In this document: positions 20,801 through 29,654 of the stretch, one piece after another | Layout of the letters: every line of letters starts with the position of its first letter | How positions within the stretch are numbered: position 1 is the first letter of the stretch | Assembly: GCA_963738375.1 (NCBI GenBank) | Contig: CAVTWL010000008.1 | Span: forward strand, 186,001-250,000 | DNA: 64,000 nucleotides | Source: Bog-159 sp963738375 | Lineage (GTDB): Bacteria > Acidobacteriota > Terriglobia > Bryobacterales > Bryobacteraceae | Reading direction: 5' to 3' | Notes under the pieces: model-generated | The model's input: the letters and a program-made list of their open reading frames with translations, nothing else | Database searches by the model: none | What the model was told of the DNA's origin: nothing | Position numbers and translations under genes: made by a program

Positions 20801-21405
20801 CGCACATCTTCAACGCCGCTTACTCCATCGAGCTGGGCAACCACACTACCGGCAAGGCGCTGGGCGCGTTCGTTAACGGTTGGCAGCTCTCCGGTATTAC
20901 CCAGGTTGAGAGCGGCGCGAATCTAACCGGCTTGTCCAGCGGTAGCGACTTCAACTTCGGCGCTACCGGCACCGTCCAGGGGACTACCTACAACATCAGC
21001 AGCGCTTCGCTCTTGGGAACGCCCAGCATTGCGCTGCATCCGATTATCACGTGCAATCCGACCGCAAATCTCGCGCCGCACCAGTTCATCAACGCGAATT
21101 GCTTCTCGGAACCAACGCAGGTCGGACAAAATGGACCGGCTACCCTGCCGGCCTACTATGGACCCTGGTTCTTCAATTCCGATCTCGGTTTGTTTAAGAA
21201 CTTCCAGTTCTCCGAGTCGAAGAAGCTCCAGTTCCGCATTGATGGTTATAACTTCCTGAACCATCCGTTGTGGTCCTTCTACAACACTGAAAACCTGTCG
21301 CTAAGCTACAACGCGGCGGGCGCCCAGACCAGCCCGCTGTTCGGTCTCACCACCGATAAGCAGGGCCGCCGCATCGTACAGCTCGCGCTGAAGTTCTACT
21401 TCTAA
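17897..21405 (+). CDS. Oar-like TonB-dependent outer-membrane receptor (two frameshifts)
   Basis: About 1168 residues after repair. ATG 17897 is preceded by an AGAGG ribosome-binding site and starts a signal peptide. Residues about 25-115 are a carboxypeptidase-regulatory-like beta-sandwich (TLTGVVNDPSGAVVPQAKV, NNDGYYTFAG). A plug-like region follows, then a long beta-barrel ending LALKFYF with the usual terminal aromatic. One extra base near 19480 and one near 20045 break the frame; each time the sense continues seamlessly (DPS then KVDRANVGYS; AYSSS then CTPLQYCGFE). The family imports large substrates such as glycans or siderophores, or exports proteins (Oar in Myxococcus). It is followed by a strong terminator. 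Its divergent malectin neighbour suggests a carbohydrate link. Confidence 0.88.
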
Positions 21406-21431
21406 CCGCGGGCTGCCAGCAACGCTTCAAG

Positions 21432-21472
21432 AAAAGAGCGTCCCCTACAACGGGGGCGCTCTTTTTGTTTTT
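21432..21472 (+). terminator. Rho-independent terminator of the TonB-receptor gene
   Basis: A 10-pair stem (GAGCGTCCCC at 21436-21445 pairing with GGGGGCGCTC at 21452-21461, one G-T pair) with a six-base loop. It is extended by flanking A and T residues and followed by a T-rich tract. It lies 26 bases after the receptor stop and 15 bases before the tRNA-Sec gene. Confidence 0.9.
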
Positions 21473-21486
21473 GATACAATCGCTGC

Positions 21487-21581
21487 GGGAGCGTATTTCA
21501 TCCGGTGGTGAGCATAGTCTTCAAAACTACTGAACGTTCTTCACGGACGTTGATCGGTTCGACTCCGATACGTTCCCGCCA
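21487..21581 (+). tRNA. selC: tRNA-Sec (anticodon TCA), encoded CCA
   Basis: 95 bases including CCA. An 8-pair acceptor stem (GGGAGCGT with ACGTTCCC, one G-T), a 5-pair T stem around TTCGACT and a long six-pair D stem (TTCATC with GGTGAG) are visible. The long variable arm is built on AACGT/ACGTT, and the anticodon loop CTTCAAA has TCA at 21521-21523. The discriminator is G. The 8+5 arrangement and long D stem separate it from tRNA-Ser and from suppressor tRNAs. A TACAAT box at 21475-21480, directly upstream, could be its own -10. It implies that the organism decodes some UGA codons as selenocysteine. No selA, selB, selD or evident selenoprotein gene is in the window. Confidence 0.92.
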
Positions 21582-21606
21582 CGCTGCCCAATACCTCTAG
21601 CCGCGC

Positions 21607-23213
21607 ATGTCCCCGCGCCTCCGCCATCGCCTCAGCGCTTGCTTCGCCGCCTCCGCCGCCATTTTCTTCCTGCTCGTAGGCTGTATCTTTATCCCCCGCC
21701 TCGGCCTCCAGAACGACGAAGCCCTCTTCGGCATGGCGTTCTTCAAGCCGTACGCATCCTACACCGTCCAACTAGGCCACACCCGACTGCCGCTCATGCT
21801 GATGAGCTACGTCGGCGCACTCAAAGCCTGGATGTACCGCCCTATCTTCAAGACCTTCGGCATCGGCATCTGGACCATTCGCCTGCCGGCTCTTTTAGCC
21901 GGCGCCGCTACCGTCTGGTCGTTCTTCCTGTTGCTTCGCCGCACCGCCGGAGACCGCGCGGCACTGCTGGGCTGCTCCCTCCTCGCCGTCGACTCCGTTT
22001 ACCTGCTCACAGCCTGTTTCGATTGGGGACCGGTCGCACTCGCCCACCTGCTCCTGATCTCCGCTTTACTCTTGCTCCTGGAATTCCACCGCAGTCCTCG
22101 CTCCGCGCCTCTCGCGGCAGCCTTCTTCCTGCTGGGCCTAGCCATGTGGGATAAAGCCATCGCAGAATGGATGATTTCCGGAATCGCGCTCGCCCTGCTG
22201 CTCTTTTACTGGCGTCCGATCCTAAGCCGCGCAACGCCGCGCCGCTTGGCCCTTGCCGTTGCGGCCTTCCTCATCGGTGCCCTCCCGCTGATCGTCTACA
22301 ACGCGCGCACCAACGGCGCCACCTTCGCCGGCAACTTCCACCCCGAAGCCGCCGCCCTATCAGCCAAGGCAAGCCTGCTCGCCAGCACCATGCGAGGCGA
22401 AGGCCTCATCGGGTATCTGTGTTTCGCCGACGGCCAAAAGCCCAAGGCCCACGCCCCAAAGGGCTTCATCGAACAGGGATCCGCAGCCCTCTCAGCCGTC
22501 AGCGGACATCCCCACCGGCACCTGCTCCTCTACGCCTTTTTCCTGGCGATCCTGCTTGCTCCGCTCGCGCGGGGCCCCGCCCGCCGCGCGATCCTGTGCG
22601 CGCTCGCCGCATTAGCCCTCGCTTGGGGACAAATGGCCATCACCGCCAATGCCGGCGGCTCCGCCCATCACATCATCCTGCTCTGGCCTCTCCCGCAGTT
22701 CGTCATCGCGGTATCCTTCGCCGCTGCGTCCCGCCGCATCGGCCGGGCCGCTGTGCCCGCGTTCAGCGCCGTTACACTCACGCTGCTCGTGTCCGGCGCG
22801 CTCCTCCTTAACGAACACTACGCCACCATAGTAAGAAACGGCGGAGGCCCAGCCTGGACCACGGCCATCTACAAACTCTCAGCGATTATTTGAAAACGCC
22901 CCGCCGCGCCCCATCTACTGCCTCGACTGGGGGTTCATCGAAAACTTGCGCCTTCTCAACCACGGCGTCCTCGACTTGCGCGTCGGCACCGACCCCGGTT
23001 ACGCCTCGCGCATGATCGCCGACCCCGGCGCCATCTTCCTCGCGCACACTCCGGCCTTCGCCTTCTTCCGCGACAGCGAAAAAATCCTGAACATGGCCGA
23101 AGCTTCCGGCTATCGCAGGATTGTCGATACGGCGATCTCAGGATGATTGGGGCCGGCCGGTGTACGAAGTCTATCGCTTCGTTTCCGCGTCCCCGACGCA
23201 TGCGGTCCGGTAA
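21607..23213 (+). CDS. Membrane glycosyltransferase, ArnT/PMT (GT-C) type (two frameshifts)
   Basis: About 534 residues after repair. It is polytopic, with roughly ten hydrophobic helices. An early lumenal loop carries LQNDEALFG, the place where GT-C enzymes have their acidic catalytic motif. A FDWGPVALAH loop and a HHIILLWPLPQ segment follow. Such enzymes move a sugar from a polyprenyl phosphate to lipid, glycan or protein at the periplasmic face. An extra base near 22885 makes an apparent TGA stop; in the next frame the sense resumes with IYCLDWGFIENLRLLNHG. A second extra base near 23141 precedes the true end, GRPVYEVYRFV...HAVR, at 23213. The acceptor is unknown. It starts 26 bases after tRNA-Sec. 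Confidence 0.8.
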
Positions 23214-24094
23214 CCTGGCATTGAATCCGCACGGCATCGCCGACACCTGGGATCCAGTCGGAATTTCCCCCAGAAGCCGGAGAGTCCTCTCAGTGCGATT
23301 TTCGAGTCCGGCCACTTTCAACGATGAGGGTCATCGTGTCGTTTCGTGTCGTCATTAAAACTGTAACCGCGTGCCAACCGGGATGGGCCAAGCGATTACC
23401 GGGTCCGTGCGGCGGCACCGAACAAAAGATGCTTAAGCCATCAAACCGGAGTTGGTAATGCGAGGCGGCTCAAAATGAGTAGCTTTGGATGGCCACGCCC
23501 GAGGTGAAGGCCGTGCTGCTGGAATTGGGAGTGCCTAGAACGGCGCCCTCAAACCGCAAAGGGTGTGATGAGGCTGACGCAACGTTGAAAAAGGCGATCC
23601 TTTGGCTGAATGGAGTAGCACTCACTAGACTCCAAATCCGCAATCACATTACCATCAATGCTTGCCGGCACCCTCTGGTTACCATTCATGCTGCCGGTCC
23701 TATATAGCGCGATCCTAAATAGAAGTCAGGCTCCAAATCTGGCCCGGAACGACCTCGGTAATTTCCTGAAAGATCAGGCTGCGGCTTTCCGGGTACGCTG
23801 AATCGTCGAACGGCGTTCCCGTGAAAGAGGGCGGATCGAACGCAGCGATAGGGCCGGTGATCCTAGGTCCGCCAATCCCATGTGCGCCGTTCTCAACCGG
23901 AGTGAACGTCCAGCCGACACCCGCCTCGCCGTCAACGTTTTGCAATGGTGAGTGAGTCGGCGGATGCAACGGAAAGCGTCAGCGCAGGCATCAAAGGTCG
24001 TCGGTTATTCCCACTGGCCACTTGGAGTCTAACATGGTGTGGACAAGTTCAGGCTGACTACGCAACACATTAAGAGCGAAAACATCCAATACAG
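23214..24094. other. Gene-poor patch between a glycosyltransferase and its duplicated tail
   Basis: About 880 bases with no intact gene that I can recognise. The only coding-like stretch is the minus-strand fragment at 23715-23969, listed separately. A short imperfect direct repeat (ACCATCAATGCTTGCCGG and ACCATTCATGCTGCCGG) occurs near 23650-23700. The patch is bounded by two copies of the same glycosyltransferase 3' end, so it probably arose by duplication and decay. Confidence 0.5.
23715..23969 (-). pseudogene. Fragment of a secreted PEP-CTERM-like protein
   Basis: An 84-codon stretch in which GVGWTFTPVENGAHGI and SLIFQEITEVVPGQIWSL resemble the N-terminal jelly-roll part of exported PEP-CTERM-type proteins. 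In those, NGDFE...GWTF is followed by a Q(x)(x)(x)V(x)PG(x)(x)YSL strand. Upstream in another frame, SVASADSLTIA looks like a signal-peptide end, which suggests an indel near 23945. No sorting tail is present. It is probably a remnant; function is unassignable. Confidence 0.35.
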
Positions 24095-24163
24095 GATGGG
24101 GGCCGGCCCGTCTACGAAGTCTATCGCTTCGTTCTCACGTCCCCGACGCAGGCGGTCCGGTAA
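24095..24163 (+). pseudogene. Remnant: duplicated 3' end of the glycosyltransferase gene
   Basis: Encodes GRPVYEVYRFVLTSPTQAVR and a stop, nearly identical to the last codons of the glycosyltransferase at 23145-23213. At DNA level 70 of 78 bases match (23145-23222 against 24095-24172), continuing a few bases beyond the stop. Nothing upstream resembles the rest of the gene, so only the tail of a former tandem copy remains. Confidence 0.7.
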
Positions 24164-24197
24164 CTTGGCATTACCGGACCCGCGTCGCGGAGGCGGT

Positions 24198-24635
24198 CTA
24201 GAAACCGGCGGAGGTCGAAACCGGAATGGTTGCCGGCTGAGTCGCAGCGCCGCGCAGCGTCAGTTTCCTGACTGCCTTGGACACGCCAAAATGATACGCC
24301 CGCCCGCTAGGCCCGGCATCGAGTTCGCGGATGACGAACGTGCCGTTGAAATCGTCCACTTTGAGGCAGGTGTGGCCCGACGCCTCGCTCGATCCCGCCG
24401 GCGTCACAAATGTTGCCGTCATTCCCTCGCCGCGCAGGTGCACCAGGTCTACGCCCGTCACGTCGCGTTCCAGCGAAAGCGTATATGCGCCCGCCGGCAA
24501 TAAGGTACTGTTCCAGTATGCTTGCGCCGGCAGCCTGAAGCTCCCTTTGGTAATGGTTCCGGCGGCTGCCACGGAAGTAATTCCGATAACTCCCAGAAGC
24601 GCCATGCTGAGTGCGAATTTTCGATGTAATTTCAC
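24198..24635 (-). CDS. Small secreted beta-rich protein of unknown function
   Basis: 145 residues from a GTG at 24635, chosen because AGGAGAGGAA precedes it and it starts directly with a signal peptide (KLHRKFALSMALLGVIGITSVAAA). The mature part is beta-rich: GSFRLPAQAYWNSTLLPAGAYTLSLERD, then (in shorter elements) TATFVTP, HTCLKV, FVIRELDAG. This matches a small acidobacterial family of exported proteins in which an ...LPAGxYxL strand is conserved (recognised from memory, no function known). The gene stands alone between the remnant patch and the divergent cupin gene. Confidence 0.65.
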   Translation of the reverse strand: MKLHRKFALSMALLGVIGITSVAAAGTITKGSFRLPAQAYWNSTLLPAGAYTLSLERDVTGVDLVHLRGEGMTATFVTPAGSSEASGHTCLKVDDFNGTFVIRELDAGPSGRAYHFGVSKAVRKLTLRGAATQPATIPVSTSAGF

Positions 24636-24790
24636 GTCTGTTCCTCTCCTGATCCAGCCTACGTGGCGGATTCTCTTCTCTAGACCTAAGACGATGGGGG
24701 CGCCGCGAAGACACACGTTTTGACGTCATTTGTTTGTCAATTGCACCCCGCGCGCAACAGGTACAATGTGTGGGGGCACTCGCGAAACAA

Positions 24791-25141
24791 ATGGAACACT
24801 ACGTCTGGGAAAAAATGGAAAAAGAGATTCTCAGCCCGAGCATCGCGCGCAAGATCATCGCCGGAGAGAGAGCCATGGTCGCCCAGGTTTTCCTGGCCAA
24901 GGGCGCCGAGGTTCCCGAGCATCATCACGAAAGCGAGCAACTCACCTACATCCTCAAAGGTTCGCTCGAATTCCAACTCGAAGGACGTACCATCGTCGTC
25001 TCGGCCGGCGAAGTATTGCTGATCCCGTCCCATGTTCCGCACCGCGCCGTCGCACTCGAAGACACGCTCGATCTCGATATCTTCAGCCCGATTCGTACCG
25101 ACTGGCTCACCCGCCAGGACGATTACCTGCGCCGCGGCTGA
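24791..25141 (+). CDS. Small cupin-domain protein
   Basis: 116 residues from ATG 24791 (MEHYVWEKMEKE). A single cupin barrel is visible: VPEHHHESEQLTYILKG is motif 1, with its His triplet and Glu, and IPSHVPHRAVAL is motif 2, with its His, giving a standard metal site. Such stand-alone cupins act in sugar, phenolic or amino-acid metabolism or as small-molecule sensors. It precedes the SDR gene by 14 bases in the same direction, and an operon is likely. The substrate is unknown. Confidence 0.8.
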   Translation: MEHYVWEKMEKEILSPSIARKIIAGERAMVAQVFLAKGAEVPEHHHESEQLTYILKGSLEFQLEGRTIVVSAGEVLLIPSHVPHRAVALEDTLDLDIFSPIRTDWLTRQDDYLRRG

Positions 25142-25155
25142 TCGGAGCCAACCTT

Positions 25156-25918
25156 ATGGATCTCGAACTTCGCGATCGCGTCGCCATAGTAGCCGCCTCC
25201 AGCAGGGGCCTGGGACTGGCCGTCGCCCGCGGCTTGGCCCGCGAAGGCGCCCAGCTTGCTCTTTGCTCCCGCAACGCCGCGGTCCTCGAATCCGCCGCCG
25301 AGGCAATTCGCCGCGACACGGGCGTCGAAGTCATGACGCAAGCCTTCGATGTCACCGTCTACGAGGAGGTACGCCGCTTCGTCGCCGCCGTCCTCGATCG
25401 CTACGGCCGCCTCGACATCTGCGTGGCCAACGCCGGAGGGCCGCCCGCGAAGACTTTCGCCGAAACCACCATCGAAGATTGGCACGCGGCCGCGGAGCTC
25501 AACCTGATGAGCACGGTCTACTTCGCGCGCGAAGTCCTGCCCGCGATGCAGCAGCGAAAGTGGGGCCGCTTCATCGCTATCACTTCCGTGGCGGTAAAAC
25601 AGCCCGTGGAGAATCTTGTGCTTTCCAATTCCGTGCGCTCCGGCGTGGTGGGGTTGGTTAAGACCCTGGCCAACGAATACGGCCCCGACAACATCCTGGT
25701 CAATAGCGTCTGCCCCGGCTACACCGCCACCGCCCGCCTGCTGGCAGCTAAGCGCAAGCCACGCAGGGAAAGACTGGGCGGGAGAAACCGCCCTCCGCCG
25801 CATCGGCCAGCCGGAGGAATTCGCCGACTTGGTCGTCTTCCTGGCTTCCCAGCGAGCCTCCTACATTACCGGGACTTCCATCGCAGTCGACGGCGGCTTG
25901 GTCAAAGGCTTGTATTGA
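25156..25918 (+). CDS. Short-chain dehydrogenase/reductase with unusual active site (one frameshift)
   Basis: 253 residues after repair. The Rossmann motif reads VAASSRGLGLAVARGLA. The NAG motif is NAGGPPAK, the catalytic Ser lies in IAITSVAVKQP, and the tail is GRF...GTSIAVDGG. The usual YxxxK position reads LSNSVRSG, so the canonical catalytic Tyr and Lys appear absent. This subgroup exists among SDRs annotated as 3-oxoacyl-ACP reductase homologues. One extra base near 25756 shifts the frame before HAGKDWAGETALRRIGQPEE. It is likely an NAD(P)H-dependent oxidoreductase or a degenerate relative, co-transcribed with the cupin gene. Its end overlaps the convergent GNAT gene. Confidence 0.82.
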
Positions 25919-26390
25919 GAAGCTTCTCCACGATCACCACATCCCGCCAAGCTCCGTGTAACTGCCCGTGCTTCTCGTAGATCCCGACCTCCCGGAAGCC
26001 CGATCGAGCCACCAGCCGCCTGCTCGCCGCATTCTCCACAAAGATCCGCGAAACCAGCTTCCAAATCCCCGCCGCCGCTGCCGCCGCGCTGAGAGCTTCC
26101 AATGCCATCCGTCCCGCCCCTCGCCCGCGATATGCTCGATCGACGTAAACGGAAGTCTCGGCCACCCCTGCATAACAAGCCCGCGGCCTGTATTCAAAGG
26201 TAGCCGCGAATGCCATCAGTTCCCCCTCTTCCTCTACAACTAGAACCGGCCGCCCGCCCTCGAACCAAGGCTGAATGTCCGCCGGCGTCCGGGGACGGGT
26301 CTCGAATGTGGCCGTGCCATCAGCAATCCCCTGGTTGTAAATCCGGGCAATCTCGGCGGCATCTTGCGGCAGCGCATTGCGCACCAACAT
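25902..26390 (-). CDS. GNAT N-acetyltransferase (phosphinothricin/ArsN1-like)
   Basis: 162 residues from ATG 26390 (MLVRNALPQDAAEIARIYNQ). The acetyl-CoA loop is visible as YRGRGAGR, and the family pattern GTATFETRPRT near the start with HGAWRDVVIVEKLL near the end matches the phosphinothricin/arsinothricin acetyltransferase group. Those enzymes acetylate the amino group of glutamate analogues; the substrate here cannot be told. The start is 14 bases inside the divergent aldehyde dehydrogenase reading frame as drawn, so one of the two starts may differ. The 3' end overlaps the SDR gene by 17 bases in the convergent direction. Confidence 0.8.
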   Translation of the reverse strand: MLVRNALPQDAAEIARIYNQGIADGTATFETRPRTPADIQPWFEGGRPVLVVEEEGELMAFAATFEYRPRACYAGVAETSVYVDRAYRGRGAGRMALEALSAAAAAAGIWKLVSRIFVENAASRRLVARSGFREVGIYEKHGQLHGAWRDVVIVEKLLNTSL

Positions 26391-27865
26391 AAACAAAGCA
26401 TCGCACGCGGAAACTCGCCGCGCTATAATCCCACTTACGACCCCCGTCCACACCACTATCGTCCAGGCTGACCTGGCGGCGACGTTAGCCGCCCAACGTG
26501 CCGCCTTCGCTCAGAATCCGCCCGGCGTCGACGCCCGGCGCCGCGCCCTCCGCGAACTCCTCAAGTCGCTGCGCGCCCGCCGGGACGAATTCGTCCAGGC
26601 CATCTCCGCCGATTTCGGCGGCCGCTCCCCCCAGGAAACCCTACTCCTCGAAGTCTTCCCGCTGGTCGATACCATCCAGCACGCTATCCGGCACCTGCGC
26701 GCAATGGGTTCGCCCGCGTCCCGCTGAAACCGGCTGGCAATTCCTCCCCGGTCGCGCCCGCGTCATCTATCAGCCCTTGGGCGTCGTGGGCGTAATCGGC
26801 GCCTGGAATTATCCTCTCTTGCTCAGCCTTTCGCCCATCGTCAGCGCCCTCGCCGCCGGCAATCATGCCATGCTGAAGCCCTCGGAACTCGCGCCGCGCA
26901 CCGCCGACCTCCTCGCCCGATTCGTCTCCGATCTCTTCCCCCCCGAATACCTCACCGTCGTTACCGGCGGACCCGAAATGGGCTCCGCCTTCGCCGCGCT
27001 TCCCTTCGACCACCTGCTGTTTACCGGATCTACCCGCGTCGGCAAGCTCATCATGCGCTCGGCCAGCGAGAACCTCACCCCCGTCACCCTCGAACTCGGC
27101 GGCAAATCGCCCGCCCTGGTCCATCCCGATTTCCCCGCGAAAACCGCGGCCGAACGCATTGTCGCCGGCAAGCTCTTCAACGCCGGCCAAACCTGCATCG
27201 CGCCCGATTACGCTCTCGTCGAAGCCGGCGCGCGCGATGAATTCGTGCGCCTCGCATCCCAAGCCGCCGGGGCCATGTATCCGCGCCTCGTCGACAATCC
27301 CGATTACACCCGCATCGTCAACCGCAGCCATTACGACCGCCTGCGCGGCCTCGTCGAAGATGCCGCCCTCAAAGGCGCCGAGGTCCTGCAAGTCAACCCC
27401 GCGCATGAAGCCGCCAACGAAACCAATCGCGTCTTCCCGCCCGCCTTCCTCTGGAACGTCAACGACAAAATGAACGTCATGCAGGAAGAAATCTTCGGCC
27501 CCCTGCTCCCCGTCGTCACCTACCGCTCCCTCGACGAAGCCATCGCTTTCATCAATGCCCGTCCGCGCCCCCTGGCATTATATTATTTCGACCACAACTC
27601 CAAACGCGTCGAATCCGTCCTGGCCCGCACTACCTCCGGCGGCGTGACCGTTAACGACACCATCTTCCACATCGCGCAGAACGACTTGCCCTTCGGCGGC
27701 GTCGGACCCAGCGGCATGGGTTCCTATCACGGCTTCGACGGCTTCCTCACCTTTTCCAAAAAGAAAGGCATCTTCCACCAAAGCCGCTTCACCACCCTCG
27801 GATTGTTTCGCCCGCCCTACACCACCCTTGCTCGCCGTATGACCGGTTTCCTGATCGGCCGCTAA
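26377..27865 (+). CDS. Aldehyde dehydrogenase, coniferyl-aldehyde type (one frameshift)
   Basis: About 495 residues after repair. The first ATG is at 26377, but the family normally starts nearer LAAQRAAFAQNP, so the true start may be a later non-ATG codon. One extra base near 26710 separates the N-terminal helix region from GWQFLPGRARVIYQPLG. Catalytic features are the Glu in TLELGGKSP and the Cys in NAGQTCIAPDY. The C-terminal LTFSKKKGIFHQSRF motif marks the coniferyl-aldehyde/fatty-aldehyde branch rather than the betaine type. It oxidises an aldehyde to the acid with NAD(P)+. It stands divergent to the GNAT gene and is followed at 10 bases by the CRTAC1-like gene. Confidence 0.85.
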
Positions 27866-27874
27866 CCGTTTCCA

Positions 27875-29608
27875 ATGACCCGCCGCGAACTACTTGCCCT
27901 GTTCCCCGCCGCTTCTTTCGCCCAAATGGCCAGCCGCGGCGTGAAGCCCGCTCCGCGCGGCAAACCCTCCGGCCTCCCTTTTCACGCCCGCTTCACCGAC
28001 ATCGCCGCCGCCGCGGGCCTGCGCGCGCCCATCGTGTCCGGCGGCCTCGACCGCAATCTCTACATCATCGAACCCATGGGCTGCGGTGTCGCCTTCCTCG
28101 ATTACGATAACGACGGCTGGCTGGATATTTTCGTCCTTTGCGGCCAGCGCCTCGATGGCCCCCCCCCAGGCGCCACCAATCGTCTATACAAGAATAACCG
28201 CGACGGAACATTCACCGACGTCACCGCCGCCGCCGGCCTCACTCGCACTGGCTGGGCCTATGGCGTCACCGTGGCCGACTACAACAACGACGGCTTCGAC
28301 GACATCTTCATCACCTACTGGGGCCAGAACGTTCTCTATCGCAACAACGGCAATGGCACCTTCACCGACGTCACCAAGGAAGCCGGGCTCCTCACCCCGG
28401 GCGTGCGCTGGGGTTCCGGCTGCACTTTCGTCGATTACGACCGCGACGGCCACCTCGACCTGTTCGTTTCCCACTACCTGAAATTCGATATGAAGGCCGT
28501 TCCCCCCGCCGGTCAACTCGCCAGTTGCAACTGGAAGGGCATTCCCGTCAACTGCGGACCGCGAGGCCTCCCGCCGGAGACTCACACCCTTTACCACAAC
28601 AACGGCGACGGCACCTTCAAGGACGTCTCCGTCCGGTCCGGCATCGCCGCCGCCACCGGCAGTTACGGTCTCACCGCCGTGGCCGCCGATTTCGATAACG
28701 ACGGCTGGCCCGACATCTACGTCGCCTGCGATTCCACTCCCAGCCTGCTCTTCCGCAACAATCACGACGGCACTTTCAGCGAGGAGGGTCTCGAGCGCGG
28801 CGTCGCCTTGAACGAAGATGGACTCGAACAGGCAGGCATGGGGTTGGGCATCGGCGATTACGATTGCGATGGCAACCTCGACATCTTCAAGACTCATTTC
28901 ACCGAGGATACCCCCGCCCTCTACCACAACGATGGCAAGGGCAACTTTACCGATGTCACCCTGCGCTCGGGACTCGGCGTCGAAACCCGGTTCATCAGTT
29001 GGGGAGCGGGCATGCAGGATCTCGATAACGACGGCCTCCCCGACCTTTTCTGGGTCACCGGCAGCGTCTATCCCGAAGTCGAAAAGAAATTTCCCGAGTT
29101 TCCCCACCGCACTCCGCGCGTCGTCTTCCGCAATCTCGGCGGCGGGCATTTCGAAGAGTTGATCGGCGAGGCCGGTCCCGGCATCGAAGAAGCCCACGCC
29201 AGCCGCGGCGTCGCATTCGGCGATTTCGATAACGATGGCGATATGGACATCCTGGTCATGAACCAAAACGAGCCGCCCTCTTTGCTCCGCAACGATGTCT
29301 CTGGCGGCCATCACTGGCTGAAAGTGAAACTGATCGGAACCAAATCCAATCGCAGCGCCATCGGCGCAACGGTAATCGCTTCCTACGCCGGCAAGCGCCA
29401 GGCGCAGGCCGTGATGGCCCAAACCTCTTACCTCTCAGTCAACGACCGCCGGCTCCACTACGGCTTGGGCGCCGCGGCCACGGCTGACCTGGAAATCCAC
29501 TGGCCGAATGGCGCCAAGGAAACCATCTCGAACGTCGCCGCCGACCAACTGGTAATCGTGCAAGAGGGCGCCGGCATCGTCAAGCACGACCGGCTGCTCG
29601 GCGCCTGA
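27875..29608 (+). CDS. CRTAC1-family FG-GAP protein with ASPIC/UnbV domain
   Basis: 577 residues, intact. The N-terminus has an RRELL motif and a short hydrophobic stretch ending SFAQ, a possible export signal. Calcium-binding FG-GAP/VCBS blades follow one another: DYDNDGWLDIF, DYNNDGFDDIF, DYDRDGHLDLF, DFDNDGWPDIY, DYDCDGNLDIF, DLDNDGLPDLF and DFDNDGDMDIL, enough for a seven-bladed propeller. The C-terminal ASPIC/UnbV module is seen in AIGATVIASYAGK, YLSVNDRRLHYGLG and IHWPNGAKET. Family members are extracellular or periplasmic; their function is poorly known. It follows the aldehyde dehydrogenase gene at 10 bases. Confidence 0.93.
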   Translation: MTRRELLALFPAASFAQMASRGVKPAPRGKPSGLPFHARFTDIAAAAGLRAPIVSGGLDRNLYIIEPMGCGVAFLDYDNDGWLDIFVLCGQRLDGPPPGATNRLYKNNRDGTFTDVTAAAGLTRTGWAYGVTVADYNNDGFDDIFITYWGQNVLYRNNGNGTFTDVTKEAGLLTPGVRWGSGCTFVDYDRDGHLDLFVSHYLKFDMKAVPPAGQLASCNWKGIPVNCGPRGLPPETHTLYHNNGDGTFKDVSVRSGIAAATGSYGLTAVAADFDNDGWPDIYVACDSTPSLLFRNNHDGTFSEEGLERGVALNEDGLEQAGMGLGIGDYDCDGNLDIFKTHFTEDTPALYHNDGKGNFTDVTLRSGLGVETRFISWGAGMQDLDNDGLPDLFWVTGSVYPEVEKKFPEFPHRTPRVVFRNLGGGHFEELIGEAGPGIEEAHASRGVAFGDFDNDGDMDILVMNQNEPPSLLRNDVSGGHHWLKVKLIGTKSNRSAIGATVIASYAGKRQAQAVMAQTSYLSVNDRRLHYGLGAAATADLEIHWPNGAKETISNVAADQLVIVQEGAGIVKHDRLLGA

Positions 29609-29654
29609 CGCGCTCTTCTCCGGTTAGAATGATCTTTCGCCAATAGGAGCCTCC

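Noticed and set aside
22876..22900. In-frame TGA in the glycosyltransferase as a selenocysteine codon, tempting because tRNA-Sec is adjacent
   Set aside because: The sequence after the TGA makes sense only in the next frame (IYCLDWGFIENL), so it is a frameshift and not a readthrough. No SECIS-like stem follows the codon.
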